NCBI RefSeq assembly: GCF_902141845.1 | Contig: NZ_CABFPH010000003.1 | Coordinates: 1 to 64,000 of the forward strand | DNA from: Methylobacterium symbioticum | Lineage (GTDB): Bacteria; Pseudomonadota; Alphaproteobacteria; Rhizobiales; Beijerinckiaceae | Direction of reading: 5' to 3' | DNA: 64,000 bases | Part shown: positions 20,147 through 28,860 of the stretch, one piece after another | Layout: every line of letters begins with the position of its first letter | Position numbering within the stretch: position 1 is the first letter of the stretch | The notes under the pieces: generated by a model | Database searches by the model: none | Seen by the model: the letters and a program-made list of their open reading frames with translations, nothing else | Told to the model about the DNA's origin: nothing | Program-made: the position numbers and the translations under genes

Positions 20147-21043
20147 ATGTTCGACTGGAACGACCTGACCTTCTTCCTGGAACTCGCCCGGCACGGCCGT
20201 CTGATGCCGGCCGCACGGCGGCTGAAGGTCGACCACACGACGGTGAGCCGCCGCATCGCCGAGCTGGAGCGCGGCCTCGATTCCCGTCTATTCAACCGCA
20301 ACTCGGACGGCTTCGCATTGACCGAGGCCGGCCACAAGCTGTTCGTGATCGCCGAGGCCATCGAGCAGAAGACGCTCTCGGTCCCGGAAGCGCTCGGGCT
20401 GCAGGACGTCGCCCAGCCAATTGGGCGTGTCCGTGTCGCGAGCATGGAGGGCATCGCCGCGTTCTACCTCGCGGCCAAGTTCAGCGAACTCACCGCGAAG
20501 GTGCCGGGCGTCGTCGTCGAGCTCGTCACGGAGCGGCACCTCATCAACCTGACCAAGCGGGAGGCGGACATCTCGGTGTCGTTCGTGCCGCCCCAGGGGC
20601 AACGCCTCCGGGTCAGGAAGGTCGGCGAGTTCCGCCTGGCCCTGTTCTCCTCCGAACATTACCTCGCCGGCCGCGGCTATCCGGCGACGCGCGCGGAACT
20701 CCAAGACCACGACTTCGTCGACTACGTCGACGACCTGGTCGCCATCAGCCCGGTGCACTGGCTGCTGGAAGTCTTGACGCCCTCGAACGTGGTCTTCCGC
20801 TCGACCAGCATGGCCGCCCAGCAAACGGCCGTCGCATCAGGCGCGGGCATCGGCCTGCTGCCGCTCTTCTCGGCGAAGACCAATCCGGCGCTGGTGCCCG
20901 TGCTTCCGGACGCGGTGGCGGTGAGCCGCGACCTATACCTCGGCGTACATGAGGATATCGAGTGCGTCGGCCGTGTTCGCGTGGTCACCCGGTTCCTTAC
21001 GGACCTGTTCGCCGAAGATGCAGCCTACCTGAACGAATTCTGA
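20147..21043 (+). CDS. LysR family transcriptional regulator (aldoxime/nitrile module)
   Basis: 298 residues. HTH MFDWNDLTFFLELARHGRLM with VDHTTVSRRIAELERGLDSR, and effector domain with READISVSFVPPQG and SGAGIGLLPLFSA. The start was placed at MFDW because LysR proteins begin a few residues before the HTH; 31 upstream residues in frame look non-coding. It lies 102 bp upstream of the nitrilase on the same strand and is the likely regulator of the nitrilase-ABC genes, perhaps sensing a nitrile or aldoxime (inference). Confidence 0.88.
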   Translation: MFDWNDLTFFLELARHGRLMPAARRLKVDHTTVSRRIAELERGLDSRLFNRNSDGFALTEAGHKLFVIAEAIEQKTLSVPEALGLQDVAQPIGRVRVASMEGIAAFYLAAKFSELTAKVPGVVVELVTERHLINLTKREADISVSFVPPQGQRLRVRKVGEFRLALFSSEHYLAGRGYPATRAELQDHDFVDYVDDLVAISPVHWLLEVLTPSNVVFRSTSMAAQQTAVASGAGIGLLPLFSAKTNPALVPVLPDAVAVSRDLYLGVHEDIECVGRVRVVTRFLTDLFAEDAAYLNEF

Positions 21044-21145
21044 GCAGGGGTCTGCATAAGCGCACTACGCATTGCGGATTTTCCGCCTTCGCTGATGGAG
21101 CGGGCTTTGATGAGATAGCGGCATTCTCATTTCAGAGCCGCGCCG

Positions 21146-22261
21146 ATGCCGATAGAGTACCCACGCTTCAAAGCCGCGGCTTGCCACGTCGCCCCAGTCT
21201 ACCTCGACAGCGCCGCCTCGGCCGAAAAGGCGGTGGCGCTGATCGGCGAGGCCGTCCGCGCAGGTGCGGACCTCGTGGTCTTCCCCGAAGGCTACATGCC
21301 TGGCTTTCCCCTCTGGGTGGCCTTGCGCGCGCCGATTCACAATCATGACCTCTTCAAGCGACTGGCAGCCCAGTCCGTCCGCCTCGATGGACCTGAGATC
21401 GGCGCGGTGCGCGCCGCTGCGCGGCGGCACGGTGTCGTCGTCTCCCTCGGGTTCAGCGAGAGCACCGAGGCCAGCGTCGGCTGCCTTTGGAACGCGAACG
21501 TGCTGATCGGGCGCGACGGCGCCATCCTCAACCACCACCGCAAGCTGGTCCCGACCTTCTACGAGAAGCTTGTCTGGGCGAATGGCGACGCCCGGGGCCT
21601 GCGTGTGACCCAGACCGAGATCGGACGGGTCGGCATGCTGATCTGCGGCGAGAACACGAACCCGCTGGCCCGCTACGCCCTGATGGCGCAGGGCGAGCAG
21701 GTCCACATCTCGACCTACCCCCCGGCGTGGCCGACCCGGCCGCCGGGCGAGAGCGCGGCCTATGACCTGAAGCGAGCCATCGAGATCCGCGCCGGGGCAC
21801 ACGCCTTCGAGGCCAAGGTCTTCAACATCGTCTGCTCCGCCGTCCTCGACAAGACAGCGAAATCGATCCTGTGCGACGGCGATGCCGTCCTGGCCGAGAT
21901 CGTCGAGCGGACGCCTTCGGGAGTCTCCATGGTTCTGGATCCCACCGGGTCTCACGTCGTCGAGCCGCGCCAGGGGGGTGAGGGGATCGTCTACGCCGAT
22001 ATCGACGTCGCGGCTTGCATCGAGCCGAAGCAGTTCCACGATGTCGTCGGCTACTACAACCGGTTCGACATCTTTCAGCTGAACGTCGACCGGACGCCAC
22101 GCGAGCCGGTCAGCTTCGAGGCCGCAGCCGGGCCGGCGATGATGGAGGTCGGCGACCCCGTCGGCCATCAGACCGGCTCCTTCGGGCCGGGCCTCGCTCG
22201 GGCGGCGCTCGAGGGTAGCGATCAGACATTGGCACCACCGTTGCGGCGGCCGGGCAGCTGA
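21146..22261 (+). CDS. Nitrilase
   Basis: Hydrolyses a nitrile to carboxylic acid and ammonia. 371 residues, typical of true nitrilases. Catalytic triad visible: Glu48 (VVFPEGYMPGFP), Lys133 (HHRKLVPTFYEK) and Cys167 (MLICGENTNPLARYAL); the C-G-E-N-x-N-P-L context is that of nitrilases rather than amidases. It precedes a Liv-type ABC importer and, further on, an aldoxime dehydratase whose product is a nitrile. So it likely completes aldoxime to nitrile to acid. Substrate (aryl or aliphatic) cannot be told from sequence. Confidence 0.92.
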   Translation: MPIEYPRFKAAACHVAPVYLDSAASAEKAVALIGEAVRAGADLVVFPEGYMPGFPLWVALRAPIHNHDLFKRLAAQSVRLDGPEIGAVRAAARRHGVVVSLGFSESTEASVGCLWNANVLIGRDGAILNHHRKLVPTFYEKLVWANGDARGLRVTQTEIGRVGMLICGENTNPLARYALMAQGEQVHISTYPPAWPTRPPGESAAYDLKRAIEIRAGAHAFEAKVFNIVCSAVLDKTAKSILCDGDAVLAEIVERTPSGVSMVLDPTGSHVVEPRQGGEGIVYADIDVAACIEPKQFHDVVGYYNRFDIFQLNVDRTPREPVSFEAAAGPAMMEVGDPVGHQTGSFGPGLARAALEGSDQTLAPPLRRPGS

Positions 22262-22471
22262 CGGGTCCATAACGCGGCCCTACGCGCTTCGTGGTGCCCA
22301 TCCGTCAGCATCGCGCATGCGACAGCCTGAGAAAAGACTTGGAATATTGCCATCCGAGCGGATTTTTCGCGATCATTCTTTGCGAATATCGGATATAGAA
22401 TCAAATCTATCGACTAAATACATATCATAAAATGCCTAAGGGTCGTTGATATCGTTCCCGAGGAGAATCGA
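22262..22471. promoter_or_regulatory. Intergenic region before the ABC transporter operon
   Basis: 210 bp. The AT-rich block at about 22370-22440 probably carries the promoter of the importer operon, which thus may be transcribed separately from the nitrilase. A strong Shine-Dalgarno (GAGGAGAATCGA) precedes ATG 22472. A leader or small ORF is not seen. Confidence 0.4.
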
Positions 22472-23632
22472 ATGCGCCGGTCGTTGACGAATGCACTAAT
22501 CGCTGGAGCAGCGCTCATCGTAGCCGCGCTGTCGCCCGCAGAGGCCAAAGACACGGTCAAGATCGCCTTCATCGGCCCCCTGACCGGCGGCAATGCTGCC
22601 GCGGGCGTCGGAGGGCGAAACTCCTCGATGCTGGCCGTGCAGCTCAGAAATGCTGATCCCAAGGCGAAATTTGCCTATGAGCTTGTCCCCTTCGACGACG
22701 AGTGCAAGCCGAATATCGGAGTCCAAGTGGCGACGAAAGCCGCTGCGGATCGCGCCATTGTAGCCGGCGTCACGCACTACTGTTCGGCCGTCGGCATCGC
22801 GACGGTGGACACCTATGCGCGCTTCAAGCTCCCTGTGGTGGTCTGGGGCGCGATCTTGCCGGACATCACCTACGGCAACGACTACAAGCAGATTCACCGC
22901 GTGAACGGGACGATGATCAACGAGGGCAAGCTCGCGGCCCAGTTCCTGACCGCGCGTGGCTTCAAGACGTTTGCCGTGGTCCACGATACGACCGATTATG
23001 GCAAGGGCCAGAACAAATACTTCTCGGAATATCTGAAGCCCGCGGGCGGCGAGATCGTCGCAACTTTCCCCGTCAGCCCCGATCAGCAGGACTTCACGGC
23101 TGAGTTGACCCGCATCAAGGAGCTCAAGCCCGACATGATCTTCGTCGGAGGTCTGACGCCGCTCGGCGTCCGAGTCCGTTCGCAGATGGAGCGGCTCGGT
23201 GTCGATGCCCGCATGGCAGGCGTCTCCGGCATCATGACGGCGGGATTCCTCGAAGGTGCGGGGGCCGCCGCGGAAGGGACGATCTCCTTCCACAACGGCG
23301 CTCCTCTCTCGAAATACGCGGACGGACAGGCCTTCGCCGACGCGTATGCCAGGGCCGGTTTCCGCGAGGATCCGGATGCCTACGGTCCCTTCGCATACAG
23401 CGCCGCGAACCTGATCATGGACGCCGTCGAGAAGGTCGGTCCGGATCGTGCGAAGATCACCGCGGAACTGAACGCTACGAAGGGCCGACCGTCCCTGATC
23501 GGCGAGATCAATTTCGACGATCATCGCCAGAACATCGTGACCGCGAACGTCTATGTCGCGCAGGGCGGGAAATGGGTCTTCTGGCCCGACAGCGAGTACG
23601 CGGCCGGCAAACGCACCATCGCGGGGCGGTAA
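22472..23632 (+). CDS. ABC transporter substrate-binding protein (branched-chain amino-acid/amide type)
   Basis: 386 residues, periplasmic. Sec signal peptide at residues 1-25 (MRRSLTNALIAGAALIVAAL ... AEA), then the Peripla_BP_6/LivJ fold: KIAFIGPLTGGNAAAGVGGR, VVHDTTDYGKGQ, MIFVGGLTPLGVR and the C-terminal RPSLIGEINFDDH. First gene of a complete HAAT-type importer. Context suggests it binds a nitrile, aldoxime or the acid/amide product rather than leucine; this is inference. Confidence 0.9.
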   Translation: MRRSLTNALIAGAALIVAALSPAEAKDTVKIAFIGPLTGGNAAAGVGGRNSSMLAVQLRNADPKAKFAYELVPFDDECKPNIGVQVATKAAADRAIVAGVTHYCSAVGIATVDTYARFKLPVVVWGAILPDITYGNDYKQIHRVNGTMINEGKLAAQFLTARGFKTFAVVHDTTDYGKGQNKYFSEYLKPAGGEIVATFPVSPDQQDFTAELTRIKELKPDMIFVGGLTPLGVRVRSQMERLGVDARMAGVSGIMTAGFLEGAGAAAEGTISFHNGAPLSKYADGQAFADAYARAGFREDPDAYGPFAYSAANLIMDAVEKVGPDRAKITAELNATKGRPSLIGEINFDDHRQNIVTANVYVAQGGKWVFWPDSEYAAGKRTIAGR

Positions 23633-23681
23633 TTCCGGATCGCAGGTCATCCGCCATCTCAGCGGGCCTTCGGAGCACATG

Positions 23682-24599
23682 ATGGATATCGGCTTCCTGG
23701 CCCAGCATCTGTTCAACGGACTGATGCTGGGTGTCATCTACGCGATGATCGCACTCGGCTTCTCGCTGTTCTTCGGCGTGCTGGACGTGATCAAATTCTC
23801 GCACGGAGACGTCGTGACGCTCGGCGCCTTCGCCGCGCTCGGTGCGATCGCCTTCGTCGGCTCCGTCGTTCCCCTGCCCGGCCTCGCCCTGGTCCTGGGA
23901 CTGCTCGCGGCCATCGCGGCCAGCATGGCGGCGGGCATGGTGATCGGCGGCACGCTGGTGCTGCCGCTGCGGAACGCACCTCCGGTCAACGTCCTGCTCA
24001 TCACCCTGATGGCCGGGACCATCCTGCGGGAAGCCATTCGCCTGGGCGTACCAAACGGCGGCAACCCGAAGCCGTTTCCGGCCCTTCTGCCGGACCGGCG
24101 AATCGAGATCGGATCCTTCAGCGTCGGGATCGACAGCGTGACGATCCTGCTGGCCGGCTTGGCCGTCGTCGTCGCGACGCACCACCTCGTCACTCGCACG
24201 CGCCTCGGGCTCGCGATCCGCGCCGTCGCTCAGGATCCCGAAGTGGCCTGCCTCTCGGGCATCGATTTTCGCCGCACAGTCCTCGGGACCTTCGCCCTGG
24301 GTTCGGCGCTCGCGGCCGTGGCGGGTTGCATGCTCGGCCTCTACTACCGCGAGATCAACTTCAGCATGGGCCTCGTTCTCGGGGTCATCGGCTTCGCCGC
24401 CGCCGTCGTCGGCGGCCTGGGCAGTCTGCTGGGCCCGATCCTCGGCGGCTTCCTGTTCGCCGGGGTGCAGACCCTCGTGACGATCACCGTCCCCTCCGCC
24501 AGCGCCTACAAGGACGTCGCCGCCTTCGCCGTCGTGATCGCTCTCATCGGCCTCTTCCCCACCGGCCTCATCTCCGAACGCGCCAGCGAGCGAGTCTGA
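23682..24599 (+). CDS. ABC transporter permease, LivH type
   Basis: 305 residues, eight or so membrane helices. N-terminus DIGFLAQHLFNGLMLGVIYA and ALGFSLFFGVLDVIKFSHGD, plus the cytoplasmic EAA-like loop AVAQDPEVACLSGIDFRRTV, are typical of LivH. The start at ATG 23682 is preferred over ATG 23679 because GGAG lies 6 nt upstream. Follows the binding protein by about 50 nt and precedes livM-like with 2 nt between. Confidence 0.92.
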   Translation: MDIGFLAQHLFNGLMLGVIYAMIALGFSLFFGVLDVIKFSHGDVVTLGAFAALGAIAFVGSVVPLPGLALVLGLLAAIAASMAAGMVIGGTLVLPLRNAPPVNVLLITLMAGTILREAIRLGVPNGGNPKPFPALLPDRRIEIGSFSVGIDSVTILLAGLAVVVATHHLVTRTRLGLAIRAVAQDPEVACLSGIDFRRTVLGTFALGSALAAVAGCMLGLYYREINFSMGLVLGVIGFAAAVVGGLGSLLGPILGGFLFAGVQTLVTITVPSASAYKDVAAFAVVIALIGLFPTGLISERASERV

Positions 24600-24601
24600 C
24601 C

Positions 24602-25798
24602 ATGCCCCTCGCAGACATCCGGATCGCCGGAGCTCCGATGCCCGGAAACGGACTTCCGAAACGTGCCGCCGCGGTTGCGATCCCGGCCTTGGCCTTCGCG
24701 GGCCTCGCGTGGCTCCTCGGCGCCGAGCGCGAATGGGAGATCGTGACGATCCTGGTCGGGTTCCTGGCCGTCCTCGTTGTCCTCGACCGCACGCAGCCGG
24801 GGCGCGCCGTTGCCGCCGCCTGCCGGGCGGAGCGGAGCGTTGCGAACGCAACGGCCGTGATCGCGACCCTGGTCGTGCTCTGGACTTTCCGCGAAGAGCA
24901 TTTCGCCCTCCTGATGGTCGCCACGGTCGCGCTCTCCGCCACTGCGTGCGTCGGCCTCAACATCCAGATGGCCTTCGGCGGCATCGCCAACTTCGCTGCG
25001 GCGGCCTTCTTCACGCTCGGTGCCTACACAGCCGCGGTCCTCACCGGACATACGGCACTCCCGCACCTGCTGGTCCTCGCCGCAGGCGGAGCCGTGACGA
25101 GCGTTCTCGGCCTCGTGCTTCTGCTGCCGGTCCTGCGGACGCGGGGCCACTACGTGGCGCTCGTCACGATCGCCTTCGGTCTCCTTCTGCGCAACCTTCT
25201 GGAGGTGAACGACACCTTCGGCGGTCCGCAGGGCATGAAGATCCCAGCTTTCGCACCGTTCGGCTTCGACTTCGGCACGATCACCTCCATCGCCGGCATC
25301 GAGGTTTCGTTCTACCTGCCCTACGCTCTGGCTGCGGCCGCCCTCTTCGGCATGGCCTTCCTCGCCGCACGGTGTCTGGAGCTGTCCTGGATCGGCATCG
25401 CGATCGATGCGGTGCGGACTGATCCGATCGCCGCATCGACCTTCGGCTTGTCGCCTGCCCGCTGGAAGGCCACCGCCTTCCTGATCGGCAATGCGATGAT
25501 CGGCGTCGCCGGCGCCCTGTACGGGATGATGAACGGTTTCGTGAACCCGAACGGTGCAGGCTTCGGTGAGTCCCTGACGCTGATCTCGATCGTCGTGCTC
25601 GGAGGCCTCGGCAATCTCTGGGGCACGGTGGCGGCCTCGGCCGTGGTTCTGGCCCTGCCCGAGAAGCTCCAGCCGATCCAGGAGTACCGGCTGCTGATCT
25701 TCGCCGCCGTCGTCATCGCGATCCTGCGCTTCCGCCCGGGTGGTCTGCTGCCACGTCCGCTCCGCGTCCTCGGCAGCCGGGACGGAGTCGAAGCATGA
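24602..25798 (+). CDS. ABC transporter permease, LivM type
   Basis: 398 residues. About ten hydrophobic segments; the core shows GLNIQMAFGGIANFAAAAFF, GPQGMKIPAFAPFG, the loop RTDPIAASTFGLSPARWKAT and the end VLGGLGNLWGTVAASAVVLA. About 70 N-terminal residues form two extra helices, as in other LivM proteins. Overlaps the ATPase gene downstream by 4 nt (ATGA). Confidence 0.92.
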   Translation: MPLADIRIAGAPMPGNGLPKRAAAVAIPALAFAGLAWLLGAEREWEIVTILVGFLAVLVVLDRTQPGRAVAAACRAERSVANATAVIATLVVLWTFREEHFALLMVATVALSATACVGLNIQMAFGGIANFAAAAFFTLGAYTAAVLTGHTALPHLLVLAAGGAVTSVLGLVLLLPVLRTRGHYVALVTIAFGLLLRNLLEVNDTFGGPQGMKIPAFAPFGFDFGTITSIAGIEVSFYLPYALAAAALFGMAFLAARCLELSWIGIAIDAVRTDPIAASTFGLSPARWKATAFLIGNAMIGVAGALYGMMNGFVNPNGAGFGESLTLISIVVLGGLGNLWGTVAASAVVLALPEKLQPIQEYRLLIFAAVVIAILRFRPGGLLPRPLRVLGSRDGVEA

Positions 25799-26574
25799 CC
25801 GCCCCCCTGCTCGCCTGCTCCGGTCTGACGATGCGCTTCGGCGGCCTGGTCGCCCTGGACGGATTGGACATCGCTGTCGAGCGCGGCACGACGATTGGTC
25901 TCGTCGGTCCCAACGGTTCGGGCAAGACGACCTTCTTCAACGTCCTGACCGGGCTCTACCGTCCCTCCGCGGGAGCGGCCGCGTTGGCCGATGAAGACAT
26001 CTTCGCCAAATCGCCCCAGGCGATCGGGCGGGCCGGCGTGGCGAGGACGTTCCAGCACTGCAGGTTGATGCTCGACCAGAGCGTGTTCGACAACATCGCT
26101 CTGGGTGCCCTGCGGCATCGGCATCTCGGCCTCGCGGCCCAGTTCTTCCGCCGCCGTAGGCTGCGTGAGGAGATCGACGCCCTGGTCGATCAGGTTCGGC
26201 AGCTCGCAAACCGCTTCAACCCCGCCATTGCCACGGCCCTGTTCGAGCCGGCGGGCAGCTTCACCATGATCGACCGGAGGCGCATCGAGATCTGCCGGGC
26301 ACTCATCGCGAACCCGCGCCTTCTGCTGCTCGATGAACCCTCGGCAGGCATGACGCCGGAGGAGACGCGGCGGCTGATGGACGATCTGCTCGAATTCCGT
26401 CGCGAATCCCCAGACCTCGCCGTGATCCTCGTCGAGCACGAGATGGACGTGATCCGCCGCGTCTCGAACCGCTGCATCGTCCTCAATTTCGGCCGCAAGA
26501 TCTTCGAAGGCTCTTTCGAGGCCTTGATCGAGGATCGCGACGTCCAGACCGCCTATCTTGGGAGCGGCCATTGA
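25795..26574 (+). CDS. ABC transporter ATP-binding protein, LivG type
   Basis: 259 residues. Walker A GPNGSGKTTFFNVLTGLYRP, Walker B RLLLLDEPSAGMTPEE, D-loop and H-loop (LVEHEMDVIRRVS) are normal. The signature region normally reading LSYGQQRRLEIARAL is instead AGSFTMIDRRRIEICRAL, a degenerate LSGGQ. Since LivF beside it keeps a canonical LSGGE, the dimer may have one normal and one weak ATP site. Start codon overlaps the livM-like stop. Confidence 0.9.
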   Translation: MTAPLLACSGLTMRFGGLVALDGLDIAVERGTTIGLVGPNGSGKTTFFNVLTGLYRPSAGAAALADEDIFAKSPQAIGRAGVARTFQHCRLMLDQSVFDNIALGALRHRHLGLAAQFFRRRRLREEIDALVDQVRQLANRFNPAIATALFEPAGSFTMIDRRRIEICRALIANPRLLLLDEPSAGMTPEETRRLMDDLLEFRRESPDLAVILVEHEMDVIRRVSNRCIVLNFGRKIFEGSFEALIEDRDVQTAYLGSGH

Positions 26575-27308
26575 GCACGACACGCAGGGCCGCCACGCGG
26601 CAACTCTCGGTCGCCCGGGTGACTTCGGGCTACGACCGGGCCGACGTGCTCAAGGAGGTCTCGATCGAGGTGCGGCCCGGCGAGGTCACCTGCATCCTCG
26701 GCGCGAACGGCGCCGGCAAGAGCACCCTCATCCGGACCATCCTCGGGCTGAACCGCGTGCGGGCCGGAGCGATTGCCTTCGGCGGGGCGAGTCTCGCCGG
26801 CATGCCGCCCCACAGGATCGTGGCGCTCGGCATCGGCGTCGTCCCGGAAGGCAACCGGGTGCTTCCGCGTATGACGGTCGCGGAGAACCTCCAGGTCGGT
26901 GGCCTTCTTGAAGCGCAGCCGCGCAAGGTCGCAGAACGCATGGAGGCAATGTTCGCGATCTTCCCGCGACTCAAGGAGAGGCGAGCTCAGCTGGCAGGCA
27001 CCTTGTCAGGCGGAGAGCGCTCGATGCTCTCGATCGCGCGCGGGCTGATGACCGATCCCGAACTCGTCGTATTCGACGAGCCATCGCTCGGCCTGTCGCC
27101 GCTGTTCGTGTCGGAGGTCTTCGCGATCGTGCGTCACCTGAAGGCGATGGACCTGACGATCCTTCTTGTCGAGCAGAATGTGCGGCAGACACTGGACGTC
27201 GCCGATCATGGCTACGTGCTCTCCCAGGGGCGCGTCGTTGCCGCAGGCGAGACGCGAATGCTCCGGGAGGATCCGGAGTTGCACAAGGCCTATTTCGGCG
27301 TCCACTAA
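26571..27308 (+). CDS. ABC transporter ATP-binding protein, LivF type
   Basis: 245 residues. Starts with TTG at 26571, overlapping the livG-like stop by 4 nt. Walker A GANGAGKSTLIRTILGLNRV, signature LSGGERSMLSIARGLMTDPE, Walker B VVFDEPSLGLSP, and the LivF-specific C-terminus VADHGYVLSQGRVVAAGET. Completes a five-component importer with the four genes upstream. Confidence 0.92.
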   Translation: MSTTRRAATRQLSVARVTSGYDRADVLKEVSIEVRPGEVTCILGANGAGKSTLIRTILGLNRVRAGAIAFGGASLAGMPPHRIVALGIGVVPEGNRVLPRMTVAENLQVGGLLEAQPRKVAERMEAMFAIFPRLKERRAQLAGTLSGGERSMLSIARGLMTDPELVVFDEPSLGLSPLFVSEVFAIVRHLKAMDLTILLVEQNVRQTLDVADHGYVLSQGRVVAAGETRMLREDPELHKAYFGVH

Positions 27309-27328
27309 GGAAAAGCGGAGGCTCCGGG

Positions 27329-27712
27329 GTGAGCGCGGTCTGGCTCTGTGCTCCACCTGGCCTCGGTAAGGCGGAGGACTCCGTCGGGCTGCATCCGTCC
27401 GGGCTGATAGGTCGCGACGTGGACCTCGCGCGCGTCCTCGGCGGCCATGAGATCGTCGTCACCGCCCAAGTGCCGATCCCATCGGCCGTGCTGCGGGGGT
27501 GTCCCTGGGTGCGCGGCATCGTCATCGTCGGATCCACTTCCGACACGCTCGTCGACCGGGAGGTGATCGGGGTGGCAGGCCTTCTGTCCGCATGGATCCG
27601 GATGGACGCGGATCATCTCCGAAGCGAAGCCCTCGTCAGAGAAGAGATCGCGGGCATGGAGCGCCGGCTGCGGGCCCTCGATGCCCTGGCGGAGGGCTGG
27701 GAAGGGACCTGA
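27329..27712 (+). CDS. Unknown protein at the end of the nitrilase/ABC operon (127 aa)
   Basis: Starts with GTG 27329 preceded by GGAGG at 7 nt spacing, only 20 nt after the livF-like stop, so it is the last gene of the operon. Visible pieces: GLHPSGLIGRDVDLARVLGG, EIVVTAQVPIPSAVLRGCPW, GIVIVGSTSDTLVDREVI, and a C-terminal charged helix REEIAGMERRLRALDALAE. It has no signal peptide and no helix long enough for a membrane. I do not recognise the family. Convergent with the aldoxime dehydratase, 20 nt apart. Confidence 0.75.
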   Translation: MSAVWLCAPPGLGKAEDSVGLHPSGLIGRDVDLARVLGGHEIVVTAQVPIPSAVLRGCPWVRGIVIVGSTSDTLVDREVIGVAGLLSAWIRMDADHLRSEALVREEIAGMERRLRALDALAEGWEGT

Positions 27713-27732
27713 AGCCCAGGTCCCGCTGGCGT

Positions 27733-28860
27733 TCAGGCGAGCCGCTCCGCCTCGAACCAGGGCAGAAGGCCGGTTCCCGGATCGCAATTCACATATTCGA
27801 AGCGCTGACCCTCCTCCGGGAGGACGAAGACCTCGTGCCATGTCCGGAGCTGGTTCCGTGGGCCGTAGTGGCGGTAGCGCTGGATGGCCGCGCGGAAGAT
27901 CGCCGCGTGCGTGGCGTGATCCTCGGCCCAGCGCTCCATGTGGCGCAGCGACAGGAAGTAGGCGTGGGCGTGGGCCTCCGGCTTTCGCACGCCGTCCGTG
28001 TCCGTCGTGTCTTGCCAGCGCATGCAGGCGCAACCGGTGGGAAGCGGATTGCCCGCGAGGTAGTCCATGCCGGCTCCGAGCGGGCCGCGCAGCTTGGCGT
28101 CGTAATCCGCACGCTGCTCGTCGTCCATGCGCCCCCAGGTGTTGGCCGAACGGATCAGTGCCAGGTTTTGCGGCGGCCGGACCGACCAGTGTTCCCCGAA
28201 GCCGTTCCGCGCCGGCTGCGGCGCGAGGCCAGCGTCCTCCGGCGTGTCGAGCGGATCGATCGCGGCCGCGGGCAGCCGGTCGCGCATGGCGCCGTAATAG
28301 CCGCAATAGGGGGTCGGAAAGATCGCGATGTCCGGGCTTGACATCAGGCCGGCGGGATAGTCCTTCCAGTAGATGCTCTCCTGCCGGTCGCGCGGAACCC
28401 ACAGGACTTCCCGCCAAGCGCCGTACGGTCCGGCCAGCCGCTCCGGCTCGTGCCACCAACGCTCCACCTCGGCATCCGCGGCCCAGGCCTCGAAGCGGGC
28501 CGATGAGACCCAATAGGCGCAGACGACGTGCTCCACGCGCCCGCTGGCGAGACGGGAGCGGGCGTGGTCGAAGCAGGTCGGACCATCGGCATGAGCCGTG
28601 AGCCGGTCCCCGATCCAACCCCGCATCGGATGATGGTCGAGTTCGGCGTCCGACGACGCCTGGGCTCCGAAGAAGGCGATATGCATCCCTGCCTCGCCTT
28701 CCGGGAGCAGGAACGACCAACGTTGGACCGCAGGTACGAAACCCGGCGGCTTGCGCAGCGGTGCAAGCCGCTCACGAGGACCGAAGGCTTCGGTTGGCGC
28801 GGCATCCAACACGCGCCCGCCTCTGTACAATTCTTCGGCAACCTCAGGCCCGGCGTCCAT
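27733..28860 (-). CDS. oxd: Heme-dependent aldoxime dehydratase (Oxd family)
   Basis: Dehydrates an aldoxime (R-CH=NOH) to a nitrile using ferrous heme. 375 residues, slightly longer than the usual 350. Family marks: RWSFLLPEGEAGMHIAFFGA, AYWVSSARFEAW, YYGAMRDRLPAAAIDPLD, IRSANTWGRMDDEQRADYD, GCACMRWQ, SLRHMERWAEDHATHAAIF (His315/His318), TWHEVFVLPEEGQRFEYVNC (His342) and DPGTGLL. These histidines sit where the family has its heme-ligand and catalytic residues; which is which I infer. Beside a nitrilase and importer, so the full aldoxime to acid route is encoded. Confidence 0.88.
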   Translation of the reverse strand: MDAGPEVAEELYRGGRVLDAAPTEAFGPRERLAPLRKPPGFVPAVQRWSFLLPEGEAGMHIAFFGAQASSDAELDHHPMRGWIGDRLTAHADGPTCFDHARSRLASGRVEHVVCAYWVSSARFEAWAADAEVERWWHEPERLAGPYGAWREVLWVPRDRQESIYWKDYPAGLMSSPDIAIFPTPYCGYYGAMRDRLPAAAIDPLDTPEDAGLAPQPARNGFGEHWSVRPPQNLALIRSANTWGRMDDEQRADYDAKLRGPLGAGMDYLAGNPLPTGCACMRWQDTTDTDGVRKPEAHAHAYFLSLRHMERWAEDHATHAAIFRAAIQRYRHYGPRNQLRTWHEVFVLPEEGQRFEYVNCDPGTGLLPWFEAERLA

